Source: Sideroxydans sp. (lineage in GTDB: Bacteria; Pseudomonadota; Gammaproteobacteria; Burkholderiales; Gallionellaceae). Taken from it: a stretch of DNA of 64,000 nt. This document shows, piece by piece, positions 53,316 through 61,846 of this stretch. The position numbers and the translations under genes were made by a program. The stretch covers positions 62,001 to 126,000 of the forward strand of contig JAGXGC010000005.1 of assembly GCA_024636935.1 (NCBI GenBank), written 5' to 3'. Under the pieces are notes generated by a model that saw only the letters and a program-made list of their open reading frames with translations, did not search any database and was not told the origin of the DNA. Positions within the stretch are counted from its first letter, which is position 1; each line of letters opens with the position of its first letter.

Positions 53316-54805
53316 GGCATGCTCCCCGCAGGGGCGGGATAGGAAACGGCACGTTTCATCGCTTCAGCGGAATCCTGCAATAGTTTTGTCAGAGCGTCTT
53401 GCCGTGCTTGTTTATCCAAAGCCCAATATGCGGACAGTTGCGCATGAAGTGCACTGCTCTGAACTGAGGGGGCGATGGCGGAGGAAAGATGGAAGTAGCG
53501 CTGAGCGCCAGTTTCATCGGCAACGGATAGGCTGCGCAGGCAGTAGCGTAGACTTAGGTGCGCCACCTTTTCGATGGCAGGCTGTAATCTGTCACGTGCT
53601 TTTTGCATATCCGGATAGTTGGCGGCGACATCCGAGAGTTGGTGCAACAGGACGAATTCACCCATGCATTGCAACAGATTTCCGTTCATTCCGGCACTCT
53701 CACTTTGTCCATGGATACGGTTCAACAACAGAGGCTCTTTGATGTATACGATGGGCGAGTCACAGCAAATGTGAAAATCCATGATGCGGTCGCCAAACCA
53801 GCGGTCATTGAGATTTCCTGACATGCGTTTTCCCTGTGTCTTCTCAACCTTGTAAAGGATCTGAGAGATGCTGGGGTTGACTGAAGACATCATGTAGACA
53901 GCCGCTTGTTCGTTGCCCGGAATCAAGCAGGATTGATCGTAGAATGAGGGTTCTGAGCTACAGTTCCCATCCTCGTCCATGATGTCACGATGCACCATGG
54001 CAAAGGCGGCATCAGGGTGGCGCTCAAGAGAGGTTAGGCAACGTTCGATGAATGTGGGCTGGATAGCGTCGTCCGAGCATAGCTTCAACATGTACTTGCC
54101 GCCCATGTTCAACAGGCAGTTCCACAGATTCACGTTGGGGCCGTAATTTATCCGGTTGCGCGTGAGGCTGATCTTGTCCGGATACTTCTCGGCGTATTCC
54201 AGCGCGATGGCCCACGAATCATCTGTCGAGGCATTGTCGGAGAAACAGATTTCGATGTTCTCATAGGTCTGTGCAAACACACTGTCCAGACACTGCCGCA
54301 GGTATCTTCCGTAGTTGAAGTTATAGATGCAGATGCTAACCAGAGGAAACTTTCGACGATCTTGCATCGAGATGCGTCGCATCGGGTTATGCGGTGGCAT
54401 GAAGACGTTGGCACGATTCAAGCGGGAGATGTAGGTGTGAGCAATTAGCTCATCTGCTTCCATACTAGCTATGCAGTCCTGTACATAGCTAGCATCGAAA
54501 TCGACGCCTATTGCCAGCTCGACGCTGTATTTACCTTTGCAAAGCTGCATCCCTTTATGCCGATTGGACCTCCCCCCCATACACTCACGGTTTCGGCTGA
54601 TCGTTATTTTTCCGGGATGCTCAGTACAGTATTGATTGGCAATTTGCCAAGCCCCGTCCGTTGATCCGTCATCGCACACGATGACCTCAAGATCGCGGAG
54701 GAGAGATTGCTCGAATATCGAGCGTAAGCAGCGTTCAATGCTGTGTCCCGGATAGTTGTACAGCAGAATGCTGAGCAAAGGTGATGTGTTCTCTTGGTCA
54801 AGCAT
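53309..54805 (-). CDS. Tandem GT2-type glycosyltransferase
   Basis: A 498-residue protein with two GT-A (family 2) parts. The first (about 8-125) is short: LLSILLYNYPGHSIERCLRS and VIVCDDGSTDGAWQIA. The second (about 150-330) is fuller: VSICIYNFNYGRYLRQCLDS, IEICFSDNASTDDSWAIALE and the DXD-like LKLCSDDAIQP. The last 130 residues are helical and unassigned. It probably transfers a sugar from a nucleotide donor; the short first part may be non-catalytic. Upstream gap to the epimerase gene is 96 bases. Confidence 0.8.
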   Translation of the reverse strand: MLDQENTSPLLSILLYNYPGHSIERCLRSIFEQSLLRDLEVIVCDDGSTDGAWQIANQYCTEHPGKITISRNRECMGGRSNRHKGMQLCKGKYSVELAIGVDFDASYVQDCIASMEADELIAHTYISRLNRANVFMPPHNPMRRISMQDRRKFPLVSICIYNFNYGRYLRQCLDSVFAQTYENIEICFSDNASTDDSWAIALEYAEKYPDKISLTRNRINYGPNVNLWNCLLNMGGKYMLKLCSDDAIQPTFIERCLTSLERHPDAAFAMVHRDIMDEDGNCSSEPSFYDQSCLIPGNEQAAVYMMSSVNPSISQILYKVEKTQGKRMSGNLNDRWFGDRIMDFHICCDSPIVYIKEPLLLNRIHGQSESAGMNGNLLQCMGEFVLLHQLSDVAANYPDMQKARDRLQPAIEKVAHLSLRYCLRSLSVADETGAQRYFHLSSAIAPSVQSSALHAQLSAYWALDKQARQDALTKLLQDSAEAMKRAVSYPAPAGSMPC

Positions 54806-54901
54806 ATTGTTCCTGTCGAGTGCTGGGCCAGCATGATTGTTCGATTTTATTCAGATGTACAGGGGGGGCAATCCAAGAACTGATGGCGCATTCCATAGCT
54901 A

Positions 54902-55957
54902 TTATTCCCTTTGTCTGCCAGAGCAAGCAGCAGTGTACTGGATACTTTCACCCAGATCGGTCCATGGTGCCAAGCACAGTTTGTTTCGTGCCTTTGTGAT
55001 ATCCGGCACATACCGGTTGCGTGCCGCGTTGCCAATGCTGTGTTTGGTGTCGCCCAGTACCCGGATGTTTTTGTCGGGACTTAGGGTGTCGCGCACCTGC
55101 TTTGCTAGTTCATAGATACTGACCGCCTCGTCGGAGCCAACGTTGTATATCTCGCCGCTGCGGCCTTGCAGCAACAGCGTCAGCAACCAAGTCACTAGGT
55201 CACCAAGGTAGAGGTAACTGCGCAGGTGCGTTCCGTCGCCCTTCACCACGATCTCGTCTTTGCTTAAGGCCTGAGCGATGAAGTTGCCGATCGCATAGTG
55301 CAGGTCGAGCGGCATGAACGGGCCTGCGAATGAGAAGCAGCGTGCGATGGTGTTGTTCCAGCCATGCTTGTTCGCGTAGTAACTGGTGAGATATTCCGCC
55401 GCCCGCTTGGCTTGTCCTAGTGCTGTATCTACATCGCAGGTATCCGGTGCACCCATATAAGTTTCCGGCATGTGCGTCATGTCGGCAGGCTGGGTGCCAT
55501 AGGCCACGCCAGAACTCAGGAACAGAAAGCGTTCGATGCCGTACCGTGTCGCGAAGTCGAGCACGTGGCGCGTACCGTCCACCAGTGTGTCGAATTTATT
55601 CAATGGATCTTCGCCGTGGAACGTCTCACTGGCCGAAGTGGTCGCGCCGTGGATGATGTAATCGAAACGCGCTTGCGGAAATTCAAAGTCGCGCACGTCA
55701 CCGTTGTGCAGGGTAAGTGCTTTATCACTAGCGAGATGGGGGGCTTGTTGTGCGAACGCTTGTGCATTGCGCGTAAGTACGGTTACGCGCAATGCCAGTC
55801 CAAGTTCTCGGTTGGCATGGAGCAAAGCTTCAAGCAGCCAGCGCCCGAACAGTCCGGTACCGCCGGTGAGGAAGATCGCGCGGCAGCGCAGCGCCGCCCA
55901 CAACGCTGGTGAGCGCTGCATGATACGGGCGAGGTCTTGCGCCAGCACATCGTTCAT
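54902..55957 (-). CDS. NAD-dependent epimerase/dehydratase family protein
   Basis: A 351-residue extended short-chain dehydrogenase, the sugar-nucleotide epimerase type. The NAD-binding TGGTGLFG is at 31-38, the catalytic Ser is in FLFLSSGVAYG (about 149), and Lys184 is in ALGQAKRAAEYL. The Tyr normally four residues before this Lys (Y-x3-K) is Leu180 here, so classical hydride-transfer catalysis may be altered or lost. ATG 55957 forms an ATGA overlap with the HAD gene stop; an in-frame ATG at 56008 is less likely. Expected substrate is an NDP-sugar. Confidence 0.83.
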   Translation of the reverse strand: MNDVLAQDLARIMQRSPALWAALRCRAIFLTGGTGLFGRWLLEALLHANRELGLALRVTVLTRNAQAFAQQAPHLASDKALTLHNGDVRDFEFPQARFDYIIHGATTSASETFHGEDPLNKFDTLVDGTRHVLDFATRYGIERFLFLSSGVAYGTQPADMTHMPETYMGAPDTCDVDTALGQAKRAAEYLTSYYANKHGWNNTIARCFSFAGPFMPLDLHYAIGNFIAQALSKDEIVVKGDGTHLRSYLYLGDLVTWLLTLLLQGRSGEIYNVGSDEAVSIYELAKQVRDTLSPDKNIRVLGDTKHSIGNAARNRYVPDITKARNKLCLAPWTDLGESIQYTAACSGRQRE

Positions 55958-56607
55958 GGCTGCACTTTCTCGGTTAACAGATCGAGAGGTTGTTGTAGCC
56001 AATGCCATTCCGTTGGCAGTGTAGACGTCACAAGATCACCATAGCCCCAGGCTGCATAATGGAAGCGCAGGCTGTTCGCAGCAGCAGCTTGTCCATCCTC
56101 AAGTTTGTCGCCGATGTAGCAGGCGTGTAGCGGTGACAGACCGAGTTCGGCGAGTTGTTTTTGCAGCAAAGCTGCTTTGCTGGACAGACGCGGCTCCACC
56201 ATATCCAGTGCGTAGACCGAACTAAAATATTGTCGCCATTCAAGGTGATCGAGGATGGACTGTGTGGCTGAGAGGCGTTTATTGGTGGCGATGTGCAGCA
56301 CGAAGCCCTCTGCCGATAATCGTTGCAGCAGTTGCTCGATGCCTGGATAGGCGTCCGTGGCGGTGACACCGTCGCGGTCGTAATGTGCCTTGAAGCGTTC
56401 GGTCAATGTTTGGATCAGTACTGTGTCGTTACTGCCGCTGATACGACTCAGCGTCTCGGCCAGTGGCGGGCCGATCAATCGATCATCCAGTTCGACTTGC
56501 GGTGTGAGCCCAGTTTCTTTTAGCGCGGAGGCAAAGGCAGACAGGATTGCGGGTGCGGAATCGATCAGCGTTCCGTCGAAGTCGAATATCCAATGCCGTA
56601 TCGTCAT
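55954..56607 (-). CDS. HAD family hydrolase
   Basis: A 217-residue HAD phosphatase similar to phosphoglycolate phosphatase (Gph-like). Motif I is FDFDGTLIDSAP (nucleophile Asp9), motif II is in HIATNKRLSATQ, and motif III/IV are in KAALLQKQLAELG and CYIGDKLEDGQAA. The cap is helical. It may remove phosphate from a sugar or lipid intermediate of the cluster. Overlaps the epimerase gene by four bases and lies three bases after the orphan gene. Confidence 0.85.
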   Translation of the reverse strand: MTIRHWIFDFDGTLIDSAPAILSAFASALKETGLTPQVELDDRLIGPPLAETLSRISGSNDTVLIQTLTERFKAHYDRDGVTATDAYPGIEQLLQRLSAEGFVLHIATNKRLSATQSILDHLEWRQYFSSVYALDMVEPRLSSKAALLQKQLAELGLSPLHACYIGDKLEDGQAAAANSLRFHYAAWGYGDLVTSTLPTEWHWLQQPLDLLTEKVQP

Positions 56608-56610
56608 CGC

Positions 56611-57393
56611 TCAGCCCAACACGGTCAATCCGCTGTTCCAGTATTCGGCAGCTTGTCCGAAATGCGGGCGGCGGTTGAAAGTCAGGTTGTAGCCATAGGC
56701 TTCGTAGAAATATCCCGCCAACGGTTTATCGGCTTGAACTGCAGCCAACCAGAGCAGCGGCGGATAGCCGTCCGTGCGTTGCAGCAGACCAGGCGTGCCG
56801 ACCAGCGCGGCGCTGGTGTCGTAACCTCCCGCCATCAGAAACTGCTCAGGTAGTGATTGCACACGTTCCAGCGCGGCAGGAAGCGAGTATTCCGACAGGC
56901 AAGGGAAGTAGTAGCCCACAACAGGTCCCTGCTGCATGGCTTGCAACAAACGCTCATGGCGCGAGTTGGCGGCCACGGAAAGCTTACCGGATAGGCCGGC
57001 TTTGTCGTGATTGGTAAAACGATATTGCGGGAACGTTTTAGCGAAGGCGTGCTCGACTGCAGGGATGTAGTGCTGCTCTAGCGCTTCACCGTAGTCGGCA
57101 TGTTCAGCCTGCGGCAGCAAGAACGGCACCGCAATGCCGCGTGTGATGTTGGTGGTTTGCGGGTCGTCGCGCAGTGATTGCATCAATGCCTCACAACGAC
57201 GTACGAACTCGTCGCTTGCGAGACCAGTGTCACCCAAGTGTTTAGTTGTACGTGCATGGATCGCCGCGTAATCGATCTGCGGCGGCGTGATCTGGAAATA
57301 GCGACGACTTTGGGCGAGCGCCGGTGCGCCAAGTCCTATGGGCAGGCAGCGGCCATGCTCGTCGAAAGGTGATGTGAGGTCATTGAGGTTCAT
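56611..57393 (-). CDS. Protein of unknown function in the radical SAM operon
   Basis: A 260-residue protein I do not recognise. It begins MNLNDLTSPFDEHGRCLPIG and contains HDKAGLSGKLSVAANSRHER, VVGYYFPCLSEYSLPAALER and AGYFYEAYGYNLTFNRRPHF; aromatic and His residues are frequent in the last third. No membrane helix, signal peptide or metal-cluster motif. The start at 57393 is chosen because the frame upstream runs into the radical SAM gene; the spacing to that gene is five bases. Its place suggests a role with the radical SAM proteins or a carrier-binding role. Confidence 0.8.
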   Translation of the reverse strand: MNLNDLTSPFDEHGRCLPIGLGAPALAQSRRYFQITPPQIDYAAIHARTTKHLGDTGLASDEFVRRCEALMQSLRDDPQTTNITRGIAVPFLLPQAEHADYGEALEQHYIPAVEHAFAKTFPQYRFTNHDKAGLSGKLSVAANSRHERLLQAMQQGPVVGYYFPCLSEYSLPAALERVQSLPEQFLMAGGYDTSAALVGTPGLLQRTDGYPPLLWLAAVQADKPLAGYFYEAYGYNLTFNRRPHFGQAAEYWNSGLTVLG

Positions 57394-57398
57394 GTGTA

Positions 57399-58514
57399 TC
57401 AGCCGATGAGTGTGTCGCTGTCCGAAAAACCTTGCCCCCAAGGGACAGGCAGTTGGGTGACGCCTTTGGTTTTTTCGGTATGGAGTTTGATGAACTGCGG
57501 ATCCTCGCCGATGATGCAGTCTGGTCGATATGGCCCCAGCCAAGGATTGCGCATGCCACGCGCGAGCACTTCCTTGAGCGGCGTCTCGCGCAGGTTGCCG
57601 AGCGAGAAGTCGATGTAAGGGCAAGGTGTGACTTCAAAGGTGGAGGTCACGGTGATGATGCCCTTCACCGTGATGCAACCCTTGAACGAACCGTAGCTCG
57701 GCGTCATGTGAGTGAATACGTTGTAGTCCTTTTCCAGCTCGCGAAGGATGTCGGCATCTTCTTTTTCAATGACGAATTCCGGATGGTCGGTGCAGGAGCC
57801 GGTGGGCTTGGCATAGGAAACATACAGGCCGATGTTGCGCTCGGTGGCGAACTTACACATCTCTAGGAATTCCGACGACTTGGCACGACCTTTCACTAGC
57901 ACGGTGGATAACAGCAGATTGAGGCCAGCTTCTACCGATGCTTCGATGGCGCGCATCACTTTCTTGTACGAGCCTGGCTTGTTGCGGAAGGCGTCGTGTT
58001 CCGCCTCAATCATGCTATCCAGTGACAACTGCACTTTTTCTACGCCGATGGATTTAAGATGTTTCGCCGTGGCAAGATCAAGGAACCAGCCGTTGGTGTC
58101 GGTGATGATGTAATGCTTGTCTGGATCGATAGCTTCCACTACAGCATCGAAATCCTTCATCACCAGCGGCTCGCCACCGGTGATCACGAAACGCGCCAGA
58201 CCGAGCTCATCGGCTTGGCGCGACAATTCGCGAATGTCGTCGAGGTCGATTTTGCGGCGCGCATCCTCGATCTTGAACACCTTTTTCTGGTGGCGATCCA
58301 TGTAGTACTCGGCCGAGCAGTGCGTGCACTGAAAATTACACAGATAACTTTTTTCCAGACGGATGATGGGGCTGATCTCGCCGCGCTCCTCCATCTCGGA
58401 GATCGCAGCCAGCTTGGCAGCCACATAAGGTTTGCGCACGCGTAAGCCTTCGCGCTTGGCCTGTTCTTCTGGAGTGAGCTTGTTCGGCTGGGTTTCGTTA
58501 GTCATAGTTGTCAT
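57399..58514 (-). CDS. Radical SAM protein with SPASM-like C-terminus
   Basis: A 371-residue radical SAM enzyme. The cluster site is C59-x3-C63-x2-C66 (LCNFQCTHC), followed by RFVITGGEPLVMKDFDAVVE and the strand TDTNGWFLDL. The C-terminal part has further Cys (GSFKGCITVKG, EVTPCPYIDFSLGNL, PDCIIGED), typical of a SPASM-like auxiliary cluster. ATG 58514 has GGAG seven bases upstream; the alternative ATG 58520 overlaps the B12 radical SAM stop as ATGA. Either start gives translational coupling. Substrate unknown. Confidence 0.85.
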   Translation of the reverse strand: MTTMTNETQPNKLTPEEQAKREGLRVRKPYVAAKLAAISEMEERGEISPIIRLEKSYLCNFQCTHCSAEYYMDRHQKKVFKIEDARRKIDLDDIRELSRQADELGLARFVITGGEPLVMKDFDAVVEAIDPDKHYIITDTNGWFLDLATAKHLKSIGVEKVQLSLDSMIEAEHDAFRNKPGSYKKVMRAIEASVEAGLNLLLSTVLVKGRAKSSEFLEMCKFATERNIGLYVSYAKPTGSCTDHPEFVIEKEDADILRELEKDYNVFTHMTPSYGSFKGCITVKGIITVTSTFEVTPCPYIDFSLGNLRETPLKEVLARGMRNPWLGPYRPDCIIGEDPQFIKLHTEKTKGVTQLPVPWGQGFSDSDTLIG

Positions 58515-58516
58515 AG

Positions 58517-60181
58517 TCATTCTCCGCAATGCTCGGCGGCACGGCTGCCGAGCGGGATGTTATAGCGCTGCACATATTTTTCCCAGAGCTGGCTGGTGGG
58601 ATAAGAAGCTTCGGCCTGTTCCATCAACTGGTCGGCGAGCTCTTGGTGTCCCAAATGGTGATGGCAAATGGAAGCGTAATACAGGCCCAATGCATGATCC
58701 GGTTTGGCGGCCAATGCATTTTCAAATCCCTTCAGTGCAACATCGTAATGTCCGAGGCGCATGTCGGCGTTATAGACAAAGTTGAGTTCGATGTTCAGGT
58801 CGTAGGTCGCCTCCTGAATGAATTGCGGATCAAAGTCTTCGGTGCCGACGATGGCTTTTTTGTAGTTGCTCTCTATGACGACGCCTTTGAAGTAGTTCTT
58901 CTCTTCACAGATGTCGTGCATCTCGCTGCCCTGTAAGGGTGTGGCGACGTTGATGCGGAACCAGTTGGCGTCGACCGTGCGCAAAAAGTTACGTGTGTCC
59001 TCGATGTCTTGTTTTCTTTCACCAGGCAAGCCGAGCAGGATATTGCAGTCTGTGTAAATGCCGATCTCGCGACAGTCTTTGGCGACGCGCCGCACGATAT
59101 CGAGCTTCAGCGGCTTCTTCATCACGTTCTTCAGCACATAGTCGCTGCCGGATTCGACGGCCAAAATCAATTGTTCGACACCGGCCTCCTTCAGCGCGAC
59201 CAGCATCTCGTGACTCAAAGCATAAAGCGCAAGTGAATTTGGGAAGAAGGCAGTCAATCCGAGTTCGCCGATGTATTTGACGATATCGTAGGCGCGTTGC
59301 TTGTCGCCCATAAAATGGTCGTCCTCGAGTGTGACGACTTTGACGTCGTATACCTCTTTCAATTGCAGGATGTCTTCCTTTACACGCGCCAGTGAGTGGT
59401 AGCGCATGTCGCGGCCATGCGTGCGGTGCGAGGCGCAGAAGATGCATTTGAATGGGCAACCGCGCGAGGTCATGATGTTAAAGCTTCGCCCCTTGGATTT
59501 GACCGAGGAATAAGAGCGTATGGTTGGATTCAGTTCGTAATCGTCGAGGTCGATAAGCGAGTAATCGAACGGTACCTCATCCAACGCTTCGAGAAAGTGA
59601 TGCGCGAATTCTCCGGAGCCAGAAGCTTTGTCGCGAGTGATCCATGCATCGCTACTGGCCACATAGGCATTCATGTCAGCGGCTTTCAGCAACTCGAGCA
59701 GCGGAATTTCGCCCTCGCCATGACAGACCGCATCGAACACATCGCTGTGCTCAAAGATATCCTGATAGGACACCGTCGGTACGTTTCCGCCCGCGATGAC
59801 GAATGCATCGGGCAATAGTTCGCGCGCGACTTCACCAAGATCGATCAGGCTGTGGAATGCGGTGGAGAACAATGCGGAGATGCCAATCACATCTGGACGT
59901 GAATGTTCGATCTCTTCTTTTAGCACGTCGCGGAAATATTCTTTGAACGATGGCCAGTCAAAAAGATCCAGTTTATTTAGTGCCACGTTGAAGTCGATGG
60001 CGCGTGTATCGACCTCGATATGTTTCTTCAGATAGGCCGACAGTGAAATAATACCTAGTGGCATGTCGGTGATAACCGAGCCGTAAGCGCGACCGTGCTG
60101 TTGCTGCACCTTTACGTTGGAAGGCGGCGTGACGAAATCTTCATATCCGATGTTGGGCGGGACGATGAACAGTATCTTCAT
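58517..60181 (-). CDS. B12-binding radical SAM protein with TPR tail
   Basis: A 554-residue protein. Residues 1-190 form a cobalamin-binding Rossmann fold (MKILFIVPPNIGYE, RPDVIGISALFSTAFHSLID, VIAGGNVPTVSYQDI). The radical SAM site is C242-x3-C246-x2-C249 (RGCPFKCIFCASH), with VVTLEDDHFMGDKQRAYDIV and NILLGLPGERKQDIEDT after it. About 465-530 form TPR-like helices (GHYDVALKGFENALAAKPDH). B12 radical SAM enzymes often methylate unactivated carbon. ATG 60181 overlaps the Nudix stop (ATGA); a longer in-frame start is not supported. Confidence 0.88.
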   Translation of the reverse strand: MKILFIVPPNIGYEDFVTPPSNVKVQQQHGRAYGSVITDMPLGIISLSAYLKKHIEVDTRAIDFNVALNKLDLFDWPSFKEYFRDVLKEEIEHSRPDVIGISALFSTAFHSLIDLGEVARELLPDAFVIAGGNVPTVSYQDIFEHSDVFDAVCHGEGEIPLLELLKAADMNAYVASSDAWITRDKASGSGEFAHHFLEALDEVPFDYSLIDLDDYELNPTIRSYSSVKSKGRSFNIMTSRGCPFKCIFCASHRTHGRDMRYHSLARVKEDILQLKEVYDVKVVTLEDDHFMGDKQRAYDIVKYIGELGLTAFFPNSLALYALSHEMLVALKEAGVEQLILAVESGSDYVLKNVMKKPLKLDIVRRVAKDCREIGIYTDCNILLGLPGERKQDIEDTRNFLRTVDANWFRINVATPLQGSEMHDICEEKNYFKGVVIESNYKKAIVGTEDFDPQFIQEATYDLNIELNFVYNADMRLGHYDVALKGFENALAAKPDHALGLYYASICHHHLGHQELADQLMEQAEASYPTSQLWEKYVQRYNIPLGSRAAEHCGE

Positions 60182-60702
60182 TGCGATATTCCCCCGGCTG
60201 GATGCGCGAAATATCGCTGGTATACCCGCTGTGGTGGAATCAGTTTCTCGGGAGGGACATCGTGCCAAGCCCATTCGCCATGACTGGGGGAGTCTGAAGT
60301 GAAGGCAAGGTGCGGAGACAGCGGACCTGTCAATTTGCATTCATACAGCAAAGAGATGAAATGCCCGCGCGTGTCACGACCCGAGGCCATCATCTCGGTG
60401 ATAGCCAGCGGTGCTTCGTTGAATTCAACGGTAGTTTCTAATTCTGTCTGTGCCACTTTTTTGATCCGTTGTGCCGCCGTTTCTTTGAAACGGATGATGC
60501 CGCCAGGTATATGCCAGGAGGGGCCATAAAATCTATCTTCCCGCCATGTCAATAACGTCCGATTTTCGGAATCCTTTAGCATAAGATCGACATTGACCAT
60601 GGGCGTGAGTCGGCTAACCAACTGAAATACTTCTTCCGGCAAGCCTTGTTTCGGATCGGCTATGCGCGATTCCAGTTCAGCAATTAACTTCTCAAGTTCC
60701 AC
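60178..60702 (-). CDS. Nudix protein resembling GDP-mannose mannosyl hydrolase
   Basis: A 174-residue Nudix fold protein. The Nudix box (from IPGGIIRFKETAAQR to VAQTELETTV) lacks the usual REUxEE: the segment reads KVAQTEL. GDP-mannose mannosyl hydrolases (Gmm/NudD) deviate in the same place, and TLLTWREDRFYGPSWHIPGG fits that family. It may act on a GDP-sugar. GTG 60702 is chosen (GGAG ten bases upstream); ATG 60723 is an alternative. Both overlap the end of the methyltransferase gene. Confidence 0.75.
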   Translation of the reverse strand: MELEKLIAELESRIADPKQGLPEEVFQLVSRLTPMVNVDLMLKDSENRTLLTWREDRFYGPSWHIPGGIIRFKETAAQRIKKVAQTELETTVEFNEAPLAITEMMASGRDTRGHFISLLYECKLTGPLSPHLAFTSDSPSHGEWAWHDVPPEKLIPPQRVYQRYFAHPAGGISQ

Positions 60703-61840
60703 TCGGCAGTATCTCCAGTCCATGCTCACGCAGAATCGCCAGATGGAAGCTGTCACCCCAGCGCTTACGAATGATGCGCACCACCTCATCCGAATAGCTG
60801 GCTGCCATAACGATGATGGCGCCCACCAATTCGTGATCCAGATGCTCCGGCGCAACGATGGGCAGATGCGTCGCAGGCGTGAATTTATCCTGCTTGAAGG
60901 GGGCTGAGTCAACCACGTAACGAACATGGTCAGCCAGTTCTAGCAATGCGATGGTGGCAAGTGCCTGATGTCCGGCGCCCCAGATGGCGATACCTTGTGC
61001 AGTATGTTCGGTGATGAATCCACTCAATGCCAACTGCAAGCTGGTGTGTGATGTGCTGAATCCAGAGATGTTGCAGACGCTGCGTTTGCGCACGACTGCG
61101 GACAAGATGTAATCGTGCCATACCGCTTCGCATGAGATGACTTCAAAACCGCAGATATTGAGCAGCGTGGTCAAGGTATCGCGCGTGTAGTAACAAATGT
61201 GGTCGCTGATGAATTCGGTGAACAGATTGTGGCGCAAGATCATGTCGAAGTTAGGCACTTCGACAAGGCCGATGCCATCATCGCCAAGATTGTGTGCGAT
61301 GCCGCGTAAGCTGGCGCGCGGATCGGGCCAGTGTTCGAGAAAATTCAAAGTTGCGAAGACATCGAACGGAGCGGATGGTAGTTTCTGCTGCGGCAGTTCG
61401 ATAAAACCATGCGAAGCATCTAGTCCCTGCGCGAGACAATCTTCGACAGCGGCTGCACTGTATTCCAGCCCGTGTGCTTTAACGCCTTCTTCGGCGAACA
61501 GCGTGAGATATTCACCACGTCCACAGCCGACTTCCAATAGTCGCTTTCCTTGCAAGCTGTATCGCTGAACGAAGTCAGAAAACTGTTGGCGACGGAAGGC
61601 CTTCATCTCATCCGAGAAGGCGGCTGCGCGTATCACTTCTCGGTAATAAGGTACTGGCGCATGGGCGGTTTGCACGAGTCCGCACGAAACGCATTGGAAG
61701 ATGTCGAGGTCTATGCCGCTATCTTGTGAAAGTTGGTCTCTGTCTGGGAAATGCTGTGCAGCACCCGGCATGTTGCGGAAGTGCAGAAGCGGTTGCGCGG
61801 GTAGAGCTTGATCACACAGGCGGCAGGTATGGCTCGGCAT
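60692..61840 (-). CDS. Sugar C-methyltransferase-like SAM methyltransferase, copy 2
   Basis: A 382-residue protein with the same layout as the one at 50742-51923. Zinc-binding CRLC and CVSC are within the first 55 residues. The SAM site is LLEVGCGRGEYLTLFAEEGV, with VFATLNFLEHWPDPRASLRG. The C-terminal module has IAIWGAGHQALATIALLEL and ends with a strand-rich Rossmann-like fold. Likely C-methylates an NDP-sugar; six bases separate it from the TPP enzyme gene. Confidence 0.82.
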   Translation of the reverse strand: MPSHTCRLCDQALPAQPLLHFRNMPGAAQHFPDRDQLSQDSGIDLDIFQCVSCGLVQTAHAPVPYYREVIRAAAFSDEMKAFRRQQFSDFVQRYSLQGKRLLEVGCGRGEYLTLFAEEGVKAHGLEYSAAAVEDCLAQGLDASHGFIELPQQKLPSAPFDVFATLNFLEHWPDPRASLRGIAHNLGDDGIGLVEVPNFDMILRHNLFTEFISDHICYYTRDTLTTLLNICGFEVISCEAVWHDYILSAVVRKRSVCNISGFSTSHTSLQLALSGFITEHTAQGIAIWGAGHQALATIALLELADHVRYVVDSAPFKQDKFTPATHLPIVAPEHLDHELVGAIIVMAASYSDEVVRIIRKRWGDSFHLAILREHGLEILPSGT

Positions 61841-61846
61841 ACCGGG

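Noticed and set aside
56611-57624. A longer version of the orphan protein beginning at 57624
   Set aside because: The extra 77 residues are Arg/His-rich and lie in another frame of the radical SAM gene. The ATG at 57393 is preferred.
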